DNA of 64,000 bases from JAYODZ01 sp965662735 (GTDB taxonomy: Bacteria; Pseudomonadota; Alphaproteobacteria; RS24). Below the pieces are notes generated by a model. The model had not been told where the DNA came from and did no database searches. It saw nothing but the letters and a program-made list of their open reading frames with translations. The stretch is from the NCBI GenBank assembly GCA_965662735.1, contig CBFIIU010000002.1, positions 62,001 through 126,000 of the forward strand, written 5' to 3'. Both the position numbers and the translations under genes were made by a program. Shown here piece after piece: positions 45,041 through 53,466 of this stretch; positions within the stretch are counted from its first letter, which is position 1, and every line of letters begins with the position of its first letter.

Positions 45041-45607
45041 ATGAAATCTGTTTCGCCACTCGTGTTCGTATGTATCGGCGCCGCTCTTCTGGCGGCATGC
45101 AGCAAAAGCAAAGAATTGAGCGCGTTTAGTTGTCCCGCGCCAATTATCGTCGCCAATGCGGATCGCTGGCCAGCGTCGGCAACACCAAACGACCCAAGTT
45201 TCGACATTTTAATCCGGGCCATCGACACGCAATGCTCGGCTTTGCCGGGGCGCGAAATCGAATCAAGTGTCACCATTGGTGGATATATGCGGGCCTATCA
45301 GCCTGGCGGAGCTCCCGCCACCCATTTTTCAGTGGATATTTTTGCAGCCATCGTCGACCCCAATGATCAAATTATCACGCAACATGTTGAGACCGTCGAA
45401 ATAGATGGGATCAGCGCCTCTGCGGATGCTTTATTTTCAAATTTTTCTCATGAGTTCAAACCCCTATCCTTCATGGTTGGGGAGGGTTTGAAATCGAGCA
45501 ATTATCGGCTCACAGTCGGTTTCCGCCTGTCGCAGGAGCAATTGGCGGCTAACCGCGCGGGCCGTTTCGCGCGGCTATCGCCTGCGCCGATGCCCGCATC
45601 AAAGTAA
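45041..45607 (+). CDS. Hypothetical lipoprotein
   Basis: The 188-residue protein has a type II signal sequence with a lipobox LAAC (Cys20), so it is likely a membrane-anchored lipoprotein. The mature part shows no motif I recognise; it reads like a small beta-rich domain (SSVTIGGYMRAYQPGG, THFSVDIFAAIVDPNDQIIT). It has no close operon partner: ispH is divergent upstream and the glycine riboswitch lies downstream. Similar lipoproteins are common in alphaproteobacteria, but I cannot assign a function. Confidence 0.7.
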   Translation: MKSVSPLVFVCIGAALLAACSKSKELSAFSCPAPIIVANADRWPASATPNDPSFDILIRAIDTQCSALPGREIESSVTIGGYMRAYQPGGAPATHFSVDIFAAIVDPNDQIITQHVETVEIDGISASADALFSNFSHEFKPLSFMVGEGLKSSNYRLTVGFRLSQEQLAANRAGRFARLSPAPMPASK

Positions 45608-45623
45608 TCCTGAAGCGACCTTA

Positions 45624-45651
45624 TTGACACGCCTGTGACTCCGCGTAGAGT
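45624..45651 (+). promoter_or_regulatory. Candidate sigma-70 promoter of the gcv operon
   Basis: TTGACA at 45624-45629 and TAGAGT at 45646-45651 are separated by 16 bp. The -35 is perfect and the -10 matches four of six. Transcription would start near 45658, just before the first riboswitch aptamer. Confidence 0.55.
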
Positions 45652-45667
45652 CATGGAGCATTGTTTT

Positions 45668-45848
45668 GGACGGGAGACGTCGTGTCGACAAGGATGATGC
45701 GAGGCCGAAGGAGCAACCGCCCCCGGAAACTCTCAGGCAAAAGGACCGTTCAAAATTGCAACTCTGGAAAGTAGGGGTCAATCTCCTCACCGACGGCGTA
45801 AGCGGCTCATGGCCGTGAAATCTCTCAGGTTAAAGCGACAGAGGGGGG
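45668..45848 (+). ncRNA. Tandem glycine riboswitch
   Basis: Two glycine aptamers lie head to tail. The first (about 45668-45751) has GGACGGGAGACG, GAGGCCGAAGGAGCAACC and ACTCTCAGGCAAAAGGACCG. The second (about 45760-45848) has AACTCTGGAAAG, CACCGACGG and ATCTCTCAGGTTAAAGCGAC. These are the conserved core segments of the gcvT riboswitch. Glycine binding generally switches on glycine cleavage genes. Downstream, AAACG (about 45859) and CGTTT (about 45887) can frame a hairpin just before the Shine-Dalgarno AAGGAG (45892-45897), suggesting control at translation, though this is inference. Confidence 0.9.
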
Positions 45849-45905
45849 CAAGAGCGTCAAACGGCGCCCTGTCGTGAGAGAACAGTCGTTTAAGGAGATT
45901 GTGCC

Positions 45906-47162
45906 ATGGCCCATATGAGCCCCCCGTCATCCGCCGCCCCATCATCAACAGATACGTTATCAACAGATGCGTCATCAACAGATGCGTCATCAACAGATGC
46001 GTTATCAACAGATGCGTCGTCGATGCCAGCCTCAGAGCCGTTAAAGACCCCTTTATATGATTTTCATCTTGCCCATGGCGGTAAGGTCGTTGATTTCGCA
46101 GGATATCTTTTGCCTGTGAATTACGCCTTAGGCGTGATGGGTGAACATTTGCATTGTCGCAGCGCGGCGGGTTTGTTTGATGTGTCGCATATGGGGCAGG
46201 CCTGGCTACGGGCTGCCCAACCCGGTTCTTCGGACGCCTTGGCGGTGCTGATGGAGGAGCTGGTCCCGGGGGGGATCACCTCATTAGCCGATCATAAAAT
46301 TCGCTATACCGTGCTCACCCATGAAGAGGGGGGCATTTGGGATGATTTGATGGTCACCCGTCGCGGAGACGATTTATGGTTGGTCGTGAATGCGGCGTGC
46401 AAAAATGCTGATTTTGATCGTATTGCGCGCCACTTTGCTGGGCGCGCCGAGCTTGAGCCGTTAAATCGGGCCCTCCTGGCGTTGCAAGGGCCAAAAGCAC
46501 GCGCGGTTTTGGCGGCGCTATTTCCCGAAACTTTAGATCTTCCTTTTATGTCTGCGCAGTCGGTGATGTGGCAGGGGCATGATCTATTCATCTCTTGCTG
46601 CGGCTATACGGGCGAGGATGGGTTTGAGATTTCGCTGCCTGAGGCGGCGGCCGCCGAGTTTGCTGAGACATTATTGCTTCACGATGATGTGGCCTTGTGT
46701 GGTCTGGGCGCCCGCGACAGTTTGCGCCTGGAGGCCGGATTATGCCTTTACGGCAGCGACATTGACCTGACGACAAGCCCCGCCGAGGCCGATTTAATGT
46801 GGACCATTCCCAAACGTCGCCGTGCTTTGGCAGATTTCCCAGGCGCGTCGGTCACTCTGGCACAACACGATACGGGCGTGCCCCGGCGGCGCGTCGGCTT
46901 GCGGATTTTGGATCGGGCGCCAGCGCGCGCGCATACGCTGATTGAAACAGTCGAGGGCGAGGAGATCGGGGAGATCACCAGCGGCGGCTATGCCCCCAGT
47001 CTTTCTCAGCCCATTGCCATGGGCTATGTGCGTCCCCCCTATGATCAGGTGGGAACTCAGGTCGTTTGTGTGGTGCGGGGGAAAAAGCTGTCAGCCGAAA
47101 TCGTGGCCATGCCTTTTGTGCCGCATCAGTATGCCGTTTCATCAAAGGAGAAAAATGCATGA
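45906..47162 (+). CDS. gcvT: Glycine cleavage T protein (aminomethyltransferase) with repeat-coded N-terminus
   Basis: GcvT transfers the aminomethyl group from GcvH to tetrahydrofolate, releasing ammonia. Family motifs are FDVSHMGQ, FDVSHM-linked VPGGITSLADHKIRYTVL, and GYTGEDGFEISLP, GLGARDSLRLEAGLCLYG. At 418 residues it is longer than the usual 365-380 because the first 39 residues are a Ser/Thr/Asp/Ala stretch encoded by five 15-bp repeats. The ATG 45906 has a good ribosome binding site; the ATG at 46023 (Met40), which would give a normal-length protein, has none. It overlaps gcvH by 4 bp. Confidence 0.93.
   Translation: MAHMSPPSSAAPSSTDTLSTDASSTDASSTDALSTDASSMPASEPLKTPLYDFHLAHGGKVVDFAGYLLPVNYALGVMGEHLHCRSAAGLFDVSHMGQAWLRAAQPGSSDALAVLMEELVPGGITSLADHKIRYTVLTHEEGGIWDDLMVTRRGDDLWLVVNAACKNADFDRIARHFAGRAELEPLNRALLALQGPKARAVLAALFPETLDLPFMSAQSVMWQGHDLFISCCGYTGEDGFEISLPEAAAAEFAETLLLHDDVALCGLGARDSLRLEAGLCLYGSDIDLTTSPAEADLMWTIPKRRRALADFPGASVTLAQHDTGVPRRRVGLRILDRAPARAHTLIETVEGEEIGEITSGGYAPSLSQPIAMGYVRPPYDQVGTQVVCVVRGKKLSAEIVAMPFVPHQYAVSSKEKNA
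45945..46019. repeat. Five 15-bp tandem repeats in the 5' end of gcvT
   Basis: Units of the form TCAACAGATGCGTCA run from 45945 to 46019 with a few point differences. They are in frame and encode STDAS-type pentapeptides at the N-terminus of GcvT. Unit number changes would alter the protein length without breaking the frame. Confidence 0.95.
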
Positions 47163-47536
47163 GTGATATTCGCTACACCAAAGACCATGAATGGGTGCGC
47201 CGCGAGGGCGATGTGTTGGTCGTCGGTATTACCCAATATGCGCAAGCGCAGTTGGGCGATGTCGTTTATGTCGAAGTGCCGGACGCTGGTCGCGTCTTGA
47301 GCGCCGGTGGCGAAGCGGCTGTGGTTGAAAGTGTGAAAGCGGCCAGTGAAGTTTATGCGCCCTTATCGGGCTCGGTGGTCGAGGGAAATGCAGCGCTCGC
47401 CGATAATCCAGCCTTGGTGAATGAAGAGCCGGAAGCCGGTGGCTGGTTTTTCACCATGGTCTGCGACGATCAGGCCGCCTTCGACACATTAATGGATGAG
47501 GCCGCTTATCAAGCCTATGTGAAGGAGATTGATTGA
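47159..47536 (+). CDS. gcvH: Glycine cleavage system H protein
   Basis: GcvH carries the lipoyl arm that shuttles the aminomethyl intermediate between P and T proteins. The lipoylated Lys is in VVESVKAASEVYAPLSG, and YTKDHEWVRREGDVLVVGIT and QYAQAQLGDVVYVEVP are conserved. The ATG at 47159 overlaps the gcvT stop (ATGA) and is preceded by AAAGGAG; it gives 125 residues, the normal length. The longer open frame from 47066 lies in gcvT. Confidence 0.96.
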   Translation: MSDIRYTKDHEWVRREGDVLVVGITQYAQAQLGDVVYVEVPDAGRVLSAGGEAAVVESVKAASEVYAPLSGSVVEGNAALADNPALVNEEPEAGGWFFTMVCDDQAAFDTLMDEAAYQAYVKEID

Positions 47537-48888
47537 TGCGTTACTTACCGCATACGCCGTCTGATCGTGTGGAAATGTTGGCGAAGATCGGCGCCTCATC
47601 GATCGATGATTTATTTAAAGATGTACCGCGTGCGGCCTGGCTGAACGACCCCGTTGATTTGCCCTCGCATGCAAGCGAGCTTGCGGTTGAACGGCATTTA
47701 TCCGCCCTCGCCGCTCAAAATATGACCGCTTCCAATGTCCCGTTTTTTGTGGGGGGTGGGGCCTATAAACATCACGTGCCGGCGACCGTCGACTATGTGA
47801 TCCAACGATCTGAATTTCTTACATCCTATACGCCGTATCAGCCCGAAATCACCCAAGGCACTTTGCAATATTTGTTTGAGTTCCAAACACAAGTGGCAGA
47901 GCTTTTTGGCATGGAAGTGGCGAACGCCTCGATGTATGACGGCTCCACCGCCGCGAGCGAGGCCGTCTTAATGGCCCAACGGGTCACCAAGCGAAACAAG
48001 GCGGTGATTTCCGGGCGGTTGCATCCACATTATCGCGATGTCATGGCCACTGTGATCGGTAAGAGCGATGGTCAACTTGACTGTGCGCCTTTGCTGTTCG
48101 GGCAAGATGAGGATTTGGCCGCTCGTCTCGATAGCGATACGGCGTGCGTGGTTGTTCAATATCCCGATTTTATTGGTCAGCCGAATGAGTTTTCGGCGCT
48201 GGCTACGGCGGTGCACGAAGCAGGGGCTTTGTTAATCGTCGTGGTGACCGAGGTTGTGGCGCTGGGTCTATTGCGCGCACCGGGTGACATGGGCGCCGAT
48301 ATTGTTGTGGGAGAAGGGCAGTCCATTGGTAATGGGTTAAACTTCGGTGGGCCTTATGTTGGCTTATTCGCAACCCGACAAAAATATTTGCGTCAAATGC
48401 CGGGGCGCTTATGCGGTGAAACCGTAGATGCCGATGGCAAACGTGGCTTTGTGCTCACGCTATCGACCCGCGAGCAACATATTCGCCGCGATAAAGCCAC
48501 GTCGAATATTTGTACCAATTCTGGTCTTTGTGCCTTGGCCTTTACGATCCACATGACATTGCTTGGCGGGCAGGGTTTAACCCGCCTGGCGCGGCTTAAT
48601 CACGAGCGCATGATCCGGCTCGTGACCGCCCTCGAGCCGCTGAAGATCGAGCTTATGAATGAGCATTTTTTCAATGAAGTGACGTTGTGTCTCCCCATTG
48701 CGGCGGCGCCCTTGGTTGAGCGTCTGGCGGCCCGCGGCATTCTCGCGGGCATTCCGCTGACACGCTTAAGCCCGTCGACTGATTTTGAGAACTACCTGAT
48801 CCTTGCCGCCACTGAGGTAGTGACGGATGCAGATATAGATCAATTAGTATCAGCGTTAGCTGAGGAATTATCGGAGGCCGGACAATGA
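47536..48888 (+). CDS. gcvPA: Glycine dehydrogenase (decarboxylating) subunit 1
   Basis: This is the N-terminal half of the P protein, which decarboxylates glycine with PLP. The two-subunit form resembles that of Bacillus. MRYLPHTPSDRVEMLAKIG at the start, VPFFVGGGAYKHHVPATVDY, SYTPYQPEITQGTLQYLFEF and GGPYVGLFATRQKYLRQMPG are clear family blocks. The ATG at 47536 overlaps the gcvH stop by 1 bp, and its end overlaps gcvPB by 4 bp. Length of 450 residues is usual. Confidence 0.96.
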   Translation: MRYLPHTPSDRVEMLAKIGASSIDDLFKDVPRAAWLNDPVDLPSHASELAVERHLSALAAQNMTASNVPFFVGGGAYKHHVPATVDYVIQRSEFLTSYTPYQPEITQGTLQYLFEFQTQVAELFGMEVANASMYDGSTAASEAVLMAQRVTKRNKAVISGRLHPHYRDVMATVIGKSDGQLDCAPLLFGQDEDLAARLDSDTACVVVQYPDFIGQPNEFSALATAVHEAGALLIVVVTEVVALGLLRAPGDMGADIVVGEGQSIGNGLNFGGPYVGLFATRQKYLRQMPGRLCGETVDADGKRGFVLTLSTREQHIRRDKATSNICTNSGLCALAFTIHMTLLGGQGLTRLARLNHERMIRLVTALEPLKIELMNEHFFNEVTLCLPIAAAPLVERLAARGILAGIPLTRLSPSTDFENYLILAATEVVTDADIDQLVSALAEELSEAGQ

Positions 48889-50390
48889 GTGAGACATTTT
48901 CAGGAAATCGTGGCCTGCAACTCGAAGAGGGTTTGATATTCGAGATTGGTGCGTTTGATAAGTCTGGCGTTGATCTGGCCGTGCCGGCGGATATGCCCTT
49001 GCGCATTGGCGTCGCATCCCGCGAGCCTATTGCCTTGCCCGGCCTGTCGGAGCCGGAGGCGGTTCGCCACTATGTTCGCTTGAGCCAAAAAAATCATAGT
49101 ATTGATGCCGGGCTTTATCCGTTGGGATCGTGCACGATGAAGCATAATCCGCGTCTGAATGAAAAAATGGCCCGCTTGCCGGGGTTGAGCGACATTCATC
49201 CCTTGCAGCCTGTATCCACTGTTCAAGGGGCGTTGGCGTTGATGGATGAGCTGGCGCATTGGTTGACCACGCTCACAGCCATGCCCGCTATTGCCTTATC
49301 GCCCAAGGCTGGCGCCCATGGGGAATTATGCGGCATGATGGCGATACAAGCGGCCATTGCGGCGCGGGGTGAGTTGGCCCACCGCAAACGTGTGTTAGTT
49401 CCAGAATCAGCTCATGGCACTAATCCGGCAACGGCCGCGCTTTTGGGTTTCTCCGTCGACGAGATTTCGGCGACCGAGGATGGCCGCGTTGATGTTGTCG
49501 ACCTGAAGAAAAAACTGGGCGATGACGTTGCCGCCATTATGCTGACCAATCCAAACACATGCGGCTTATTCGAACGCGACATTATTGAGATTGCGGATGC
49601 GGTGCATGCGGCAGGCGGATATTTCTACTGTGATGGGGCTAATTTTAATGCCATTGTTGGGCGCGTACGACCCGGCGATCTGGGTGTCGATGCCATGCAT
49701 ATTAATTTGCATAAAACCTTTTCAACCCCGCATGGCGGCGGTGGTCCGGGGTCGGGGCCAACCGTTTTGTCTGATCGCTTGGCGCCTTACGCGCCACGCC
49801 CTTTCGTTCGTCGAGATGGCCAAGGCTTCTCCTTGGTTGAACATGCGGATGATGCGCCGGAAGCCTTTGGTCGAATGGTTGCGTTTCACGGGCAAATGGG
49901 CATGTTTGTGCGCGCCTTGTCCTATATGTTGAGCCATGGAAGTGATGGGCTCCGGCAAGTCGCAGATGATGCTGTGCTCAATGCCAATTATATTCTCGCG
50001 AGCTTGCAAGATGTGATGTCGGCCTCTTATGCGGGGCCATGCATGCATGAAGCACTGTTTGACGATAGCTTCCTCCGCGGAACGGGCATCGACACGCTGG
50101 ACTTTGCCAAAGCCTTAATTGATGAGGGCTTCCATCCTATGACGATGTATTTCCCATTGGTTGTGCATGGGGCCATGCTCATTGAGCCGACCGAGACGGA
50201 GAGCAAAGCCAGCTTGGATCAGTTTATCGCAACCATGCGGGCATTGGTGAAAGCGGCTTTGGACGGAGAAACAGAGCGGTTCCATCAAGCGCCTCGGTTT
50301 GCGCCACGACGCCGCTTGGATGAGACGCGCGCCGCACGACAGCCGGTCTTGCGCTATCACGCACCCAGCATGGCGGCCGCCGCAGAATAG
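48885..50390 (+). CDS. gcvPB: Glycine dehydrogenase (decarboxylating) subunit 2
   Basis: This half of the split P protein carries the PLP Lys in MHINLHKTFSTPHGGGGPGS. It also shows PLGSCTMKHNPRLNEKMARL and SAHGTNPATAALLGFSV, and NPNTCGLFERDIIEIADAVH. The 501-residue length is normal for the two-subunit type. The start overlaps gcvPA by 4 bp. The C-terminal 30 residues are a less conserved tail. rnhB starts inside its stop codon, which makes rnhB part of the same transcript. Confidence 0.96.
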   Translation: MSETFSGNRGLQLEEGLIFEIGAFDKSGVDLAVPADMPLRIGVASREPIALPGLSEPEAVRHYVRLSQKNHSIDAGLYPLGSCTMKHNPRLNEKMARLPGLSDIHPLQPVSTVQGALALMDELAHWLTTLTAMPAIALSPKAGAHGELCGMMAIQAAIAARGELAHRKRVLVPESAHGTNPATAALLGFSVDEISATEDGRVDVVDLKKKLGDDVAAIMLTNPNTCGLFERDIIEIADAVHAAGGYFYCDGANFNAIVGRVRPGDLGVDAMHINLHKTFSTPHGGGGPGSGPTVLSDRLAPYAPRPFVRRDGQGFSLVEHADDAPEAFGRMVAFHGQMGMFVRALSYMLSHGSDGLRQVADDAVLNANYILASLQDVMSASYAGPCMHEALFDDSFLRGTGIDTLDFAKALIDEGFHPMTMYFPLVVHGAMLIEPTETESKASLDQFIATMRALVKAALDGETERFHQAPRFAPRRRLDETRAARQPVLRYHAPSMAAAAE

Positions 50391-51037
50391 TGGTCGGTTT
50401 CGAGATTGAAGCCTCCTGCGGCTGGCCCCATCGACGCGTTGTCGGTGTCGATGAAGCGGGTCGCGGTGCGTGGATGGGCGCCGTCTATGCGGCTGCCGTC
50501 TTTCTGCCGGATGATTTTGATCCCTCAGGTCTCGATGACAGCAAGCGCCTATCGGCGGTCCAGCGTGAAAAACAATATGCGCGCCTGATCGGGGAGGACG
50601 CTCATTTAGGCGTTGTGGTTGGTGTGGGCTGTGCGAGCATCGCAGAAATTGACCAATTAAACATTTTGCAGGCGACTTTCTTGGCCATGGAGCGAGCGAT
50701 TGGCGCCAGTCAGGCGGAATACGCACTCATCGACGGTAATCGGGTTCCAACATTGTCCCAACCCTGCCAAGCGATTATAGGAGGCGATCGCGCTGTGGCC
50801 TCGATTGCGGCGGCGTCGATCGTCGCCAAAGTTACCCGTGATCGCGAGGTCTCGGCGCTTGCCACTCAGTTTCCGGCCTATGGGTGGCCTCAAAATAAAG
50901 GCTATGGCACAAAACTGCATCGCGAGGCGTTGATGCAGCATGGGCTTAGCCCGCATCACCGGCGTTCCTTTGCGCCGATGCGCGAGATGTCGAGTCCCGG
51001 CGGCCCAGAAGATACCGTATCTAGTGGCTGTGGATAA
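50390..51037 (+). CDS. rnhB: Ribonuclease HII
   Basis: RNase HII removes misincorporated ribonucleotides from DNA. The catalytic Asp21 and Glu22 are in VVGVDEAGRG, with DDSKRLSAVQRE, ALIDGNRVP and ASIVAKVTRDREVS downstream. The residues after GRG read AWMGAVYAAAV, where most RNase HII proteins have PLAGPVVAAAV. The GTG start at 50390 overlaps the gcvPB stop; no other start preserves the N-terminal motif. The 215-residue length is normal. Its last codons contain the DnaA box that precedes ccrM. Confidence 0.88.
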   Translation: MVGFEIEASCGWPHRRVVGVDEAGRGAWMGAVYAAAVFLPDDFDPSGLDDSKRLSAVQREKQYARLIGEDAHLGVVVGVGCASIAEIDQLNILQATFLAMERAIGASQAEYALIDGNRVPTLSQPCQAIIGGDRAVASIAAASIVAKVTRDREVSALATQFPAYGWPQNKGYGTKLHREALMQHGLSPHHRRSFAPMREMSSPGGPEDTVSSGCG

Positions 51038-51098
51038 GCGCTCGAACAAATAAGCATCTGGATTCATGAATTAATTGACGGCGACTCTCAGATGAATC
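51029..51098. promoter_or_regulatory. ccrM control region: perfect DnaA box and three GANTC sites
   Basis: A perfect DnaA box in reverse orientation, TGTGGATAA, occupies 51029-51037 and spans the rnhB stop. GANTC sites follow at 51061-51065 (GATTC), 51083-51087 (GACTC) and 51094-51098 (GAATC); the last overlaps the annotated ccrM start. GANTC is the sequence methylated by the enzyme encoded next. I see no CtrA full site (TTAA-N7-TTAA). Confidence 0.7.
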
Positions 51099-52252
51099 AT
51101 GGTCAGACCATGACACAGAAAAACCGTTCCCGTGTAAAAAGTCAGCCGGCTCAGGCGGCACCTATTCCCAGAAATCAAATTTTGCTGGGCGACAGCATTA
51201 CGCTCCTGCAAAGTATGCCGGACGGGTGCGCCGATCTGGTTTTTGCGGATCCACCCTATAATTTGCAACTCAAGCAAGCGCTCACCCGCCCCGATCAATC
51301 GAAAGTCGATGCGGTGAATGATGCCTGGGATCAATTTGATGATTTTGCGGCCTATGATGCATTTACCCGCGCTTGGTTGAGCGAGGCGCGGCGAATTTTA
51401 AAACCCACCGGAACATTATGGGTGATTGGCAGCTACCACAATATTTTCCGCGTGGGTACGGCCGTTCAGGATTTAGGGTTTTGGATTTTGAATGATGTCA
51501 TCTGGCGCAAGACAAATCCCATGCCGAATTTTCGCGGAACCCGCTTTGCCAACGCGCATGAGACGCTCATCTGGGCGGCGCGCGACGCGCAGCAAACGGG
51601 CTACACATTTAATTATCGCGCCATGAAAGCCTTGAATGACGATGTCCAAATGCGGTCGGACTGGCTATTGCCGATTTGCACCGGGCATGAGCGTTTGAAA
51701 GACGAAACCGGCCGTAAGCTGCACCCCACGCAAAAGCCTGAGGCTCTATTGCATCGGGTTTTGCTGGCCAGCACGGCCCCGGGAGATTTGGTGGTAGACC
51801 CCTTTTTTGGTTCAGGAACGACAGGCGCGGTTGCCAAATATTTGGGGCGCGATTTTATTGGCATGGATGCCGATGCCGGATATGTCGACGCCGCCCGCCA
51901 ACGCATTGAGGCGGTGGAGCCTGTGCCCGCAGATGCCGTGGAGGTGACGAAGTCAGCGCGTCAGAACCCGCGTATACCTTTTGGCTCATTGATCGAGAAT
52001 GGCATGATCCGCCCTGGCACCCGCCTGTTTGGGCCGGCGCGCCGCTATCAAGCAAGGGTGCGCGCCGATGGCAGCTTGAAAACCGAGAGCAAGGGGGATG
52101 GCGCCACCGGATCCATCCATCAAATTGGCGCGCATGTTCAAGGCGCACAAGCGTGTAATGGCTGGACATTCTGGCATATTGCCGAAGGCGATAAGCTTGT
52201 CCCGATTGACAGCTTGCGGTCAAAAATTTTGGAAACGGGCGGGTTAAACTAA
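51092..52252 (+). CDS. ccrM: CcrM-type DNA adenine methyltransferase (GANTC)
   Basis: CcrM methylates adenine in GANTC and sets the cell-cycle methylation state in alphaproteobacteria. Motif IV DPPYNLQL (Asp53-Tyr56) precedes motif I (VVDPFFGSGTTGAVAKYLGR, then DFIGMDAD), the beta-class order. The C-terminal CcrM-specific domain ends GSIHQIGAHVQGAQACNGWT. Length of 386 residues is close to Caulobacter CcrM. The start may be ATG 51092 or ATG 51110. The region upstream has GANTC sites and a DnaA box. It overlaps the convergent mutY by 9 bp. Confidence 0.93.
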   Translation: MNHGQTMTQKNRSRVKSQPAQAAPIPRNQILLGDSITLLQSMPDGCADLVFADPPYNLQLKQALTRPDQSKVDAVNDAWDQFDDFAAYDAFTRAWLSEARRILKPTGTLWVIGSYHNIFRVGTAVQDLGFWILNDVIWRKTNPMPNFRGTRFANAHETLIWAARDAQQTGYTFNYRAMKALNDDVQMRSDWLLPICTGHERLKDETGRKLHPTQKPEALLHRVLLASTAPGDLVVDPFFGSGTTGAVAKYLGRDFIGMDADAGYVDAARQRIEAVEPVPADAVEVTKSARQNPRIPFGSLIENGMIRPGTRLFGPARRYQARVRADGSLKTESKGDGATGSIHQIGAHVQGAQACNGWTFWHIAEGDKLVPIDSLRSKILETGGLN

Positions 52253-53359
52253 ACCCTTATCATAGAGTTCGCTCGAGACGACCGCGTATACTTTTTGCAT
52301 TAGCGTCGGCAGAGCGAGACCCGTCAATGATGCGCGGTCCACCCATTGCGCATCGCTTAAGCTGAGCGTGATTTTTTTCTGATCTCTTGCAGATATGCGG
52401 GCCCATTGGATTGTGAGCCGCAGATTAAAATGGGTGAACACATGGCCGACGCTCTTGGTTAAGGGCTCCAGGGCAAGTGTGGCTCGAGGCGGGGGCTGCC
52501 AATGGGATGGCGCATCCCAATCTTGGGACGGAAAGGCGATCATCCCGCCGAGCAAGCCAGATTTAGGACGCTGATAAACAAGGATACGGCCCTGCGGATC
52601 GATCAACCAGAACACGGTTCCATGGCGGTTGGCTTTCTCAGCTTTTTGTCGTTTGACGGGCAAGCGATCAACGCGACCCTGCGCATAGCCCTGACACGCT
52701 TCTTGCCATGGGCAGAGCGCGCATTTAGGCGCCTTCGGTGTGCAGATTGTGGCCCCCAGATCCATTAACCCCTGCACCATATCGCTCGCCCGATGGGAGG
52801 TAATCAAATCGACTAATTGGGTTCGAATCTCATCCTTCAGCGCAGGCAAGGGGGTGGCGATGGCTCTCAGGCGGGAGATGACGCGTTCAATATTGCCGTC
52901 GACCGGTTGCGCGGGCTGATGAAAGGCGATGGCACAAATTGCCGCCGCCGTGTAGGGACCAATACCCGGTAGCTTTAAGAGCTCGGCTTGATTGTCAGGC
53001 AAAGTGCCGCTCGGCGACGCGGCCACGGCGCGGGCGCAGGCTAATAAGTTGCGCGCCCGGGCATAATAGCCCAAGCCCGCCCAAGCCTGCATGACAGCGG
53101 CATCATCGGCCTGCGCGAGGGCCATAAAACTTGGCCATGTGAGTGTAAACTTCTTGAAATAGGGGATCACCGTGGCCACTGTTGTTTGCTGCAGCATGAT
53201 CTCCGACAACCACACATGATAGGGATCGGGTTTTTGGTCGGCGCGATAGCGCCATGGCAGCACTCGTCCATGCCGGTCATACCATGCTAATAATCGACGC
53301 CGCAAAGCCTGCGCTTCGGTTTTTGAGAAAACTTGTTGTGGGGAGTAAGCGCTTACCAT
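52244..53359 (-). CDS. mutY: Adenine DNA glycosylase
   Basis: MutY removes adenine paired with 8-oxoguanine. The helix-hairpin-helix LPGIGPYTAAAICAIAF, the catalytic Asp of QPVDGNIERVISRL, and the 4Fe-4S cluster CTPKAPKCALCPWQEAC (C-x6-C-x2-C-x5-C) are complete. The C-terminal Nudix-like MutT domain (HGTVFWLIDPQGRILVYQRP) recognises 8-oxoG. Length of 371 residues is normal. It is divergent from the DciA-like gene and overlaps ccrM by 9 bp at the 3' end. Confidence 0.95.
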   Translation of the reverse strand: MVSAYSPQQVFSKTEAQALRRRLLAWYDRHGRVLPWRYRADQKPDPYHVWLSEIMLQQTTVATVIPYFKKFTLTWPSFMALAQADDAAVMQAWAGLGYYARARNLLACARAVAASPSGTLPDNQAELLKLPGIGPYTAAAICAIAFHQPAQPVDGNIERVISRLRAIATPLPALKDEIRTQLVDLITSHRASDMVQGLMDLGATICTPKAPKCALCPWQEACQGYAQGRVDRLPVKRQKAEKANRHGTVFWLIDPQGRILVYQRPKSGLLGGMIAFPSQDWDAPSHWQPPPRATLALEPLTKSVGHVFTHFNLRLTIQWARISARDQKKITLSLSDAQWVDRASLTGLALPTLMQKVYAVVSSELYDKGLV

Positions 53360-53372
53360 GGTCTCGCCGCAA

Positions 53373-53405
53373 GGTGTCGTCCAAGAGCAGGGTGTCGTCC
53401 AAGAG
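53373..53405. repeat. 18-bp period direct repeat between mutY and the DciA-like gene
   Basis: GGTGTCGTCCAAGAG occurs at 53373-53387 and at 53391-53405, separated by three bases, in the 107-bp divergent region. It lies just upstream of the mutY start and may affect its leader. Confidence 0.9.
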
Positions 53406-53466
53406 ATGACTCGCAGATGGAGGGTTTTTCGGCTAGCATGAAACTCGATCGTGAAAAGGCAAAATT

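Noticed and set aside
45957..46010. Two TTATCAACA near-DnaA boxes in the gcvT repeats
   Set aside because: They are one mismatch from consensus and arise as repeat junctions of the same unit, so they are not independent evidence for DnaA binding.
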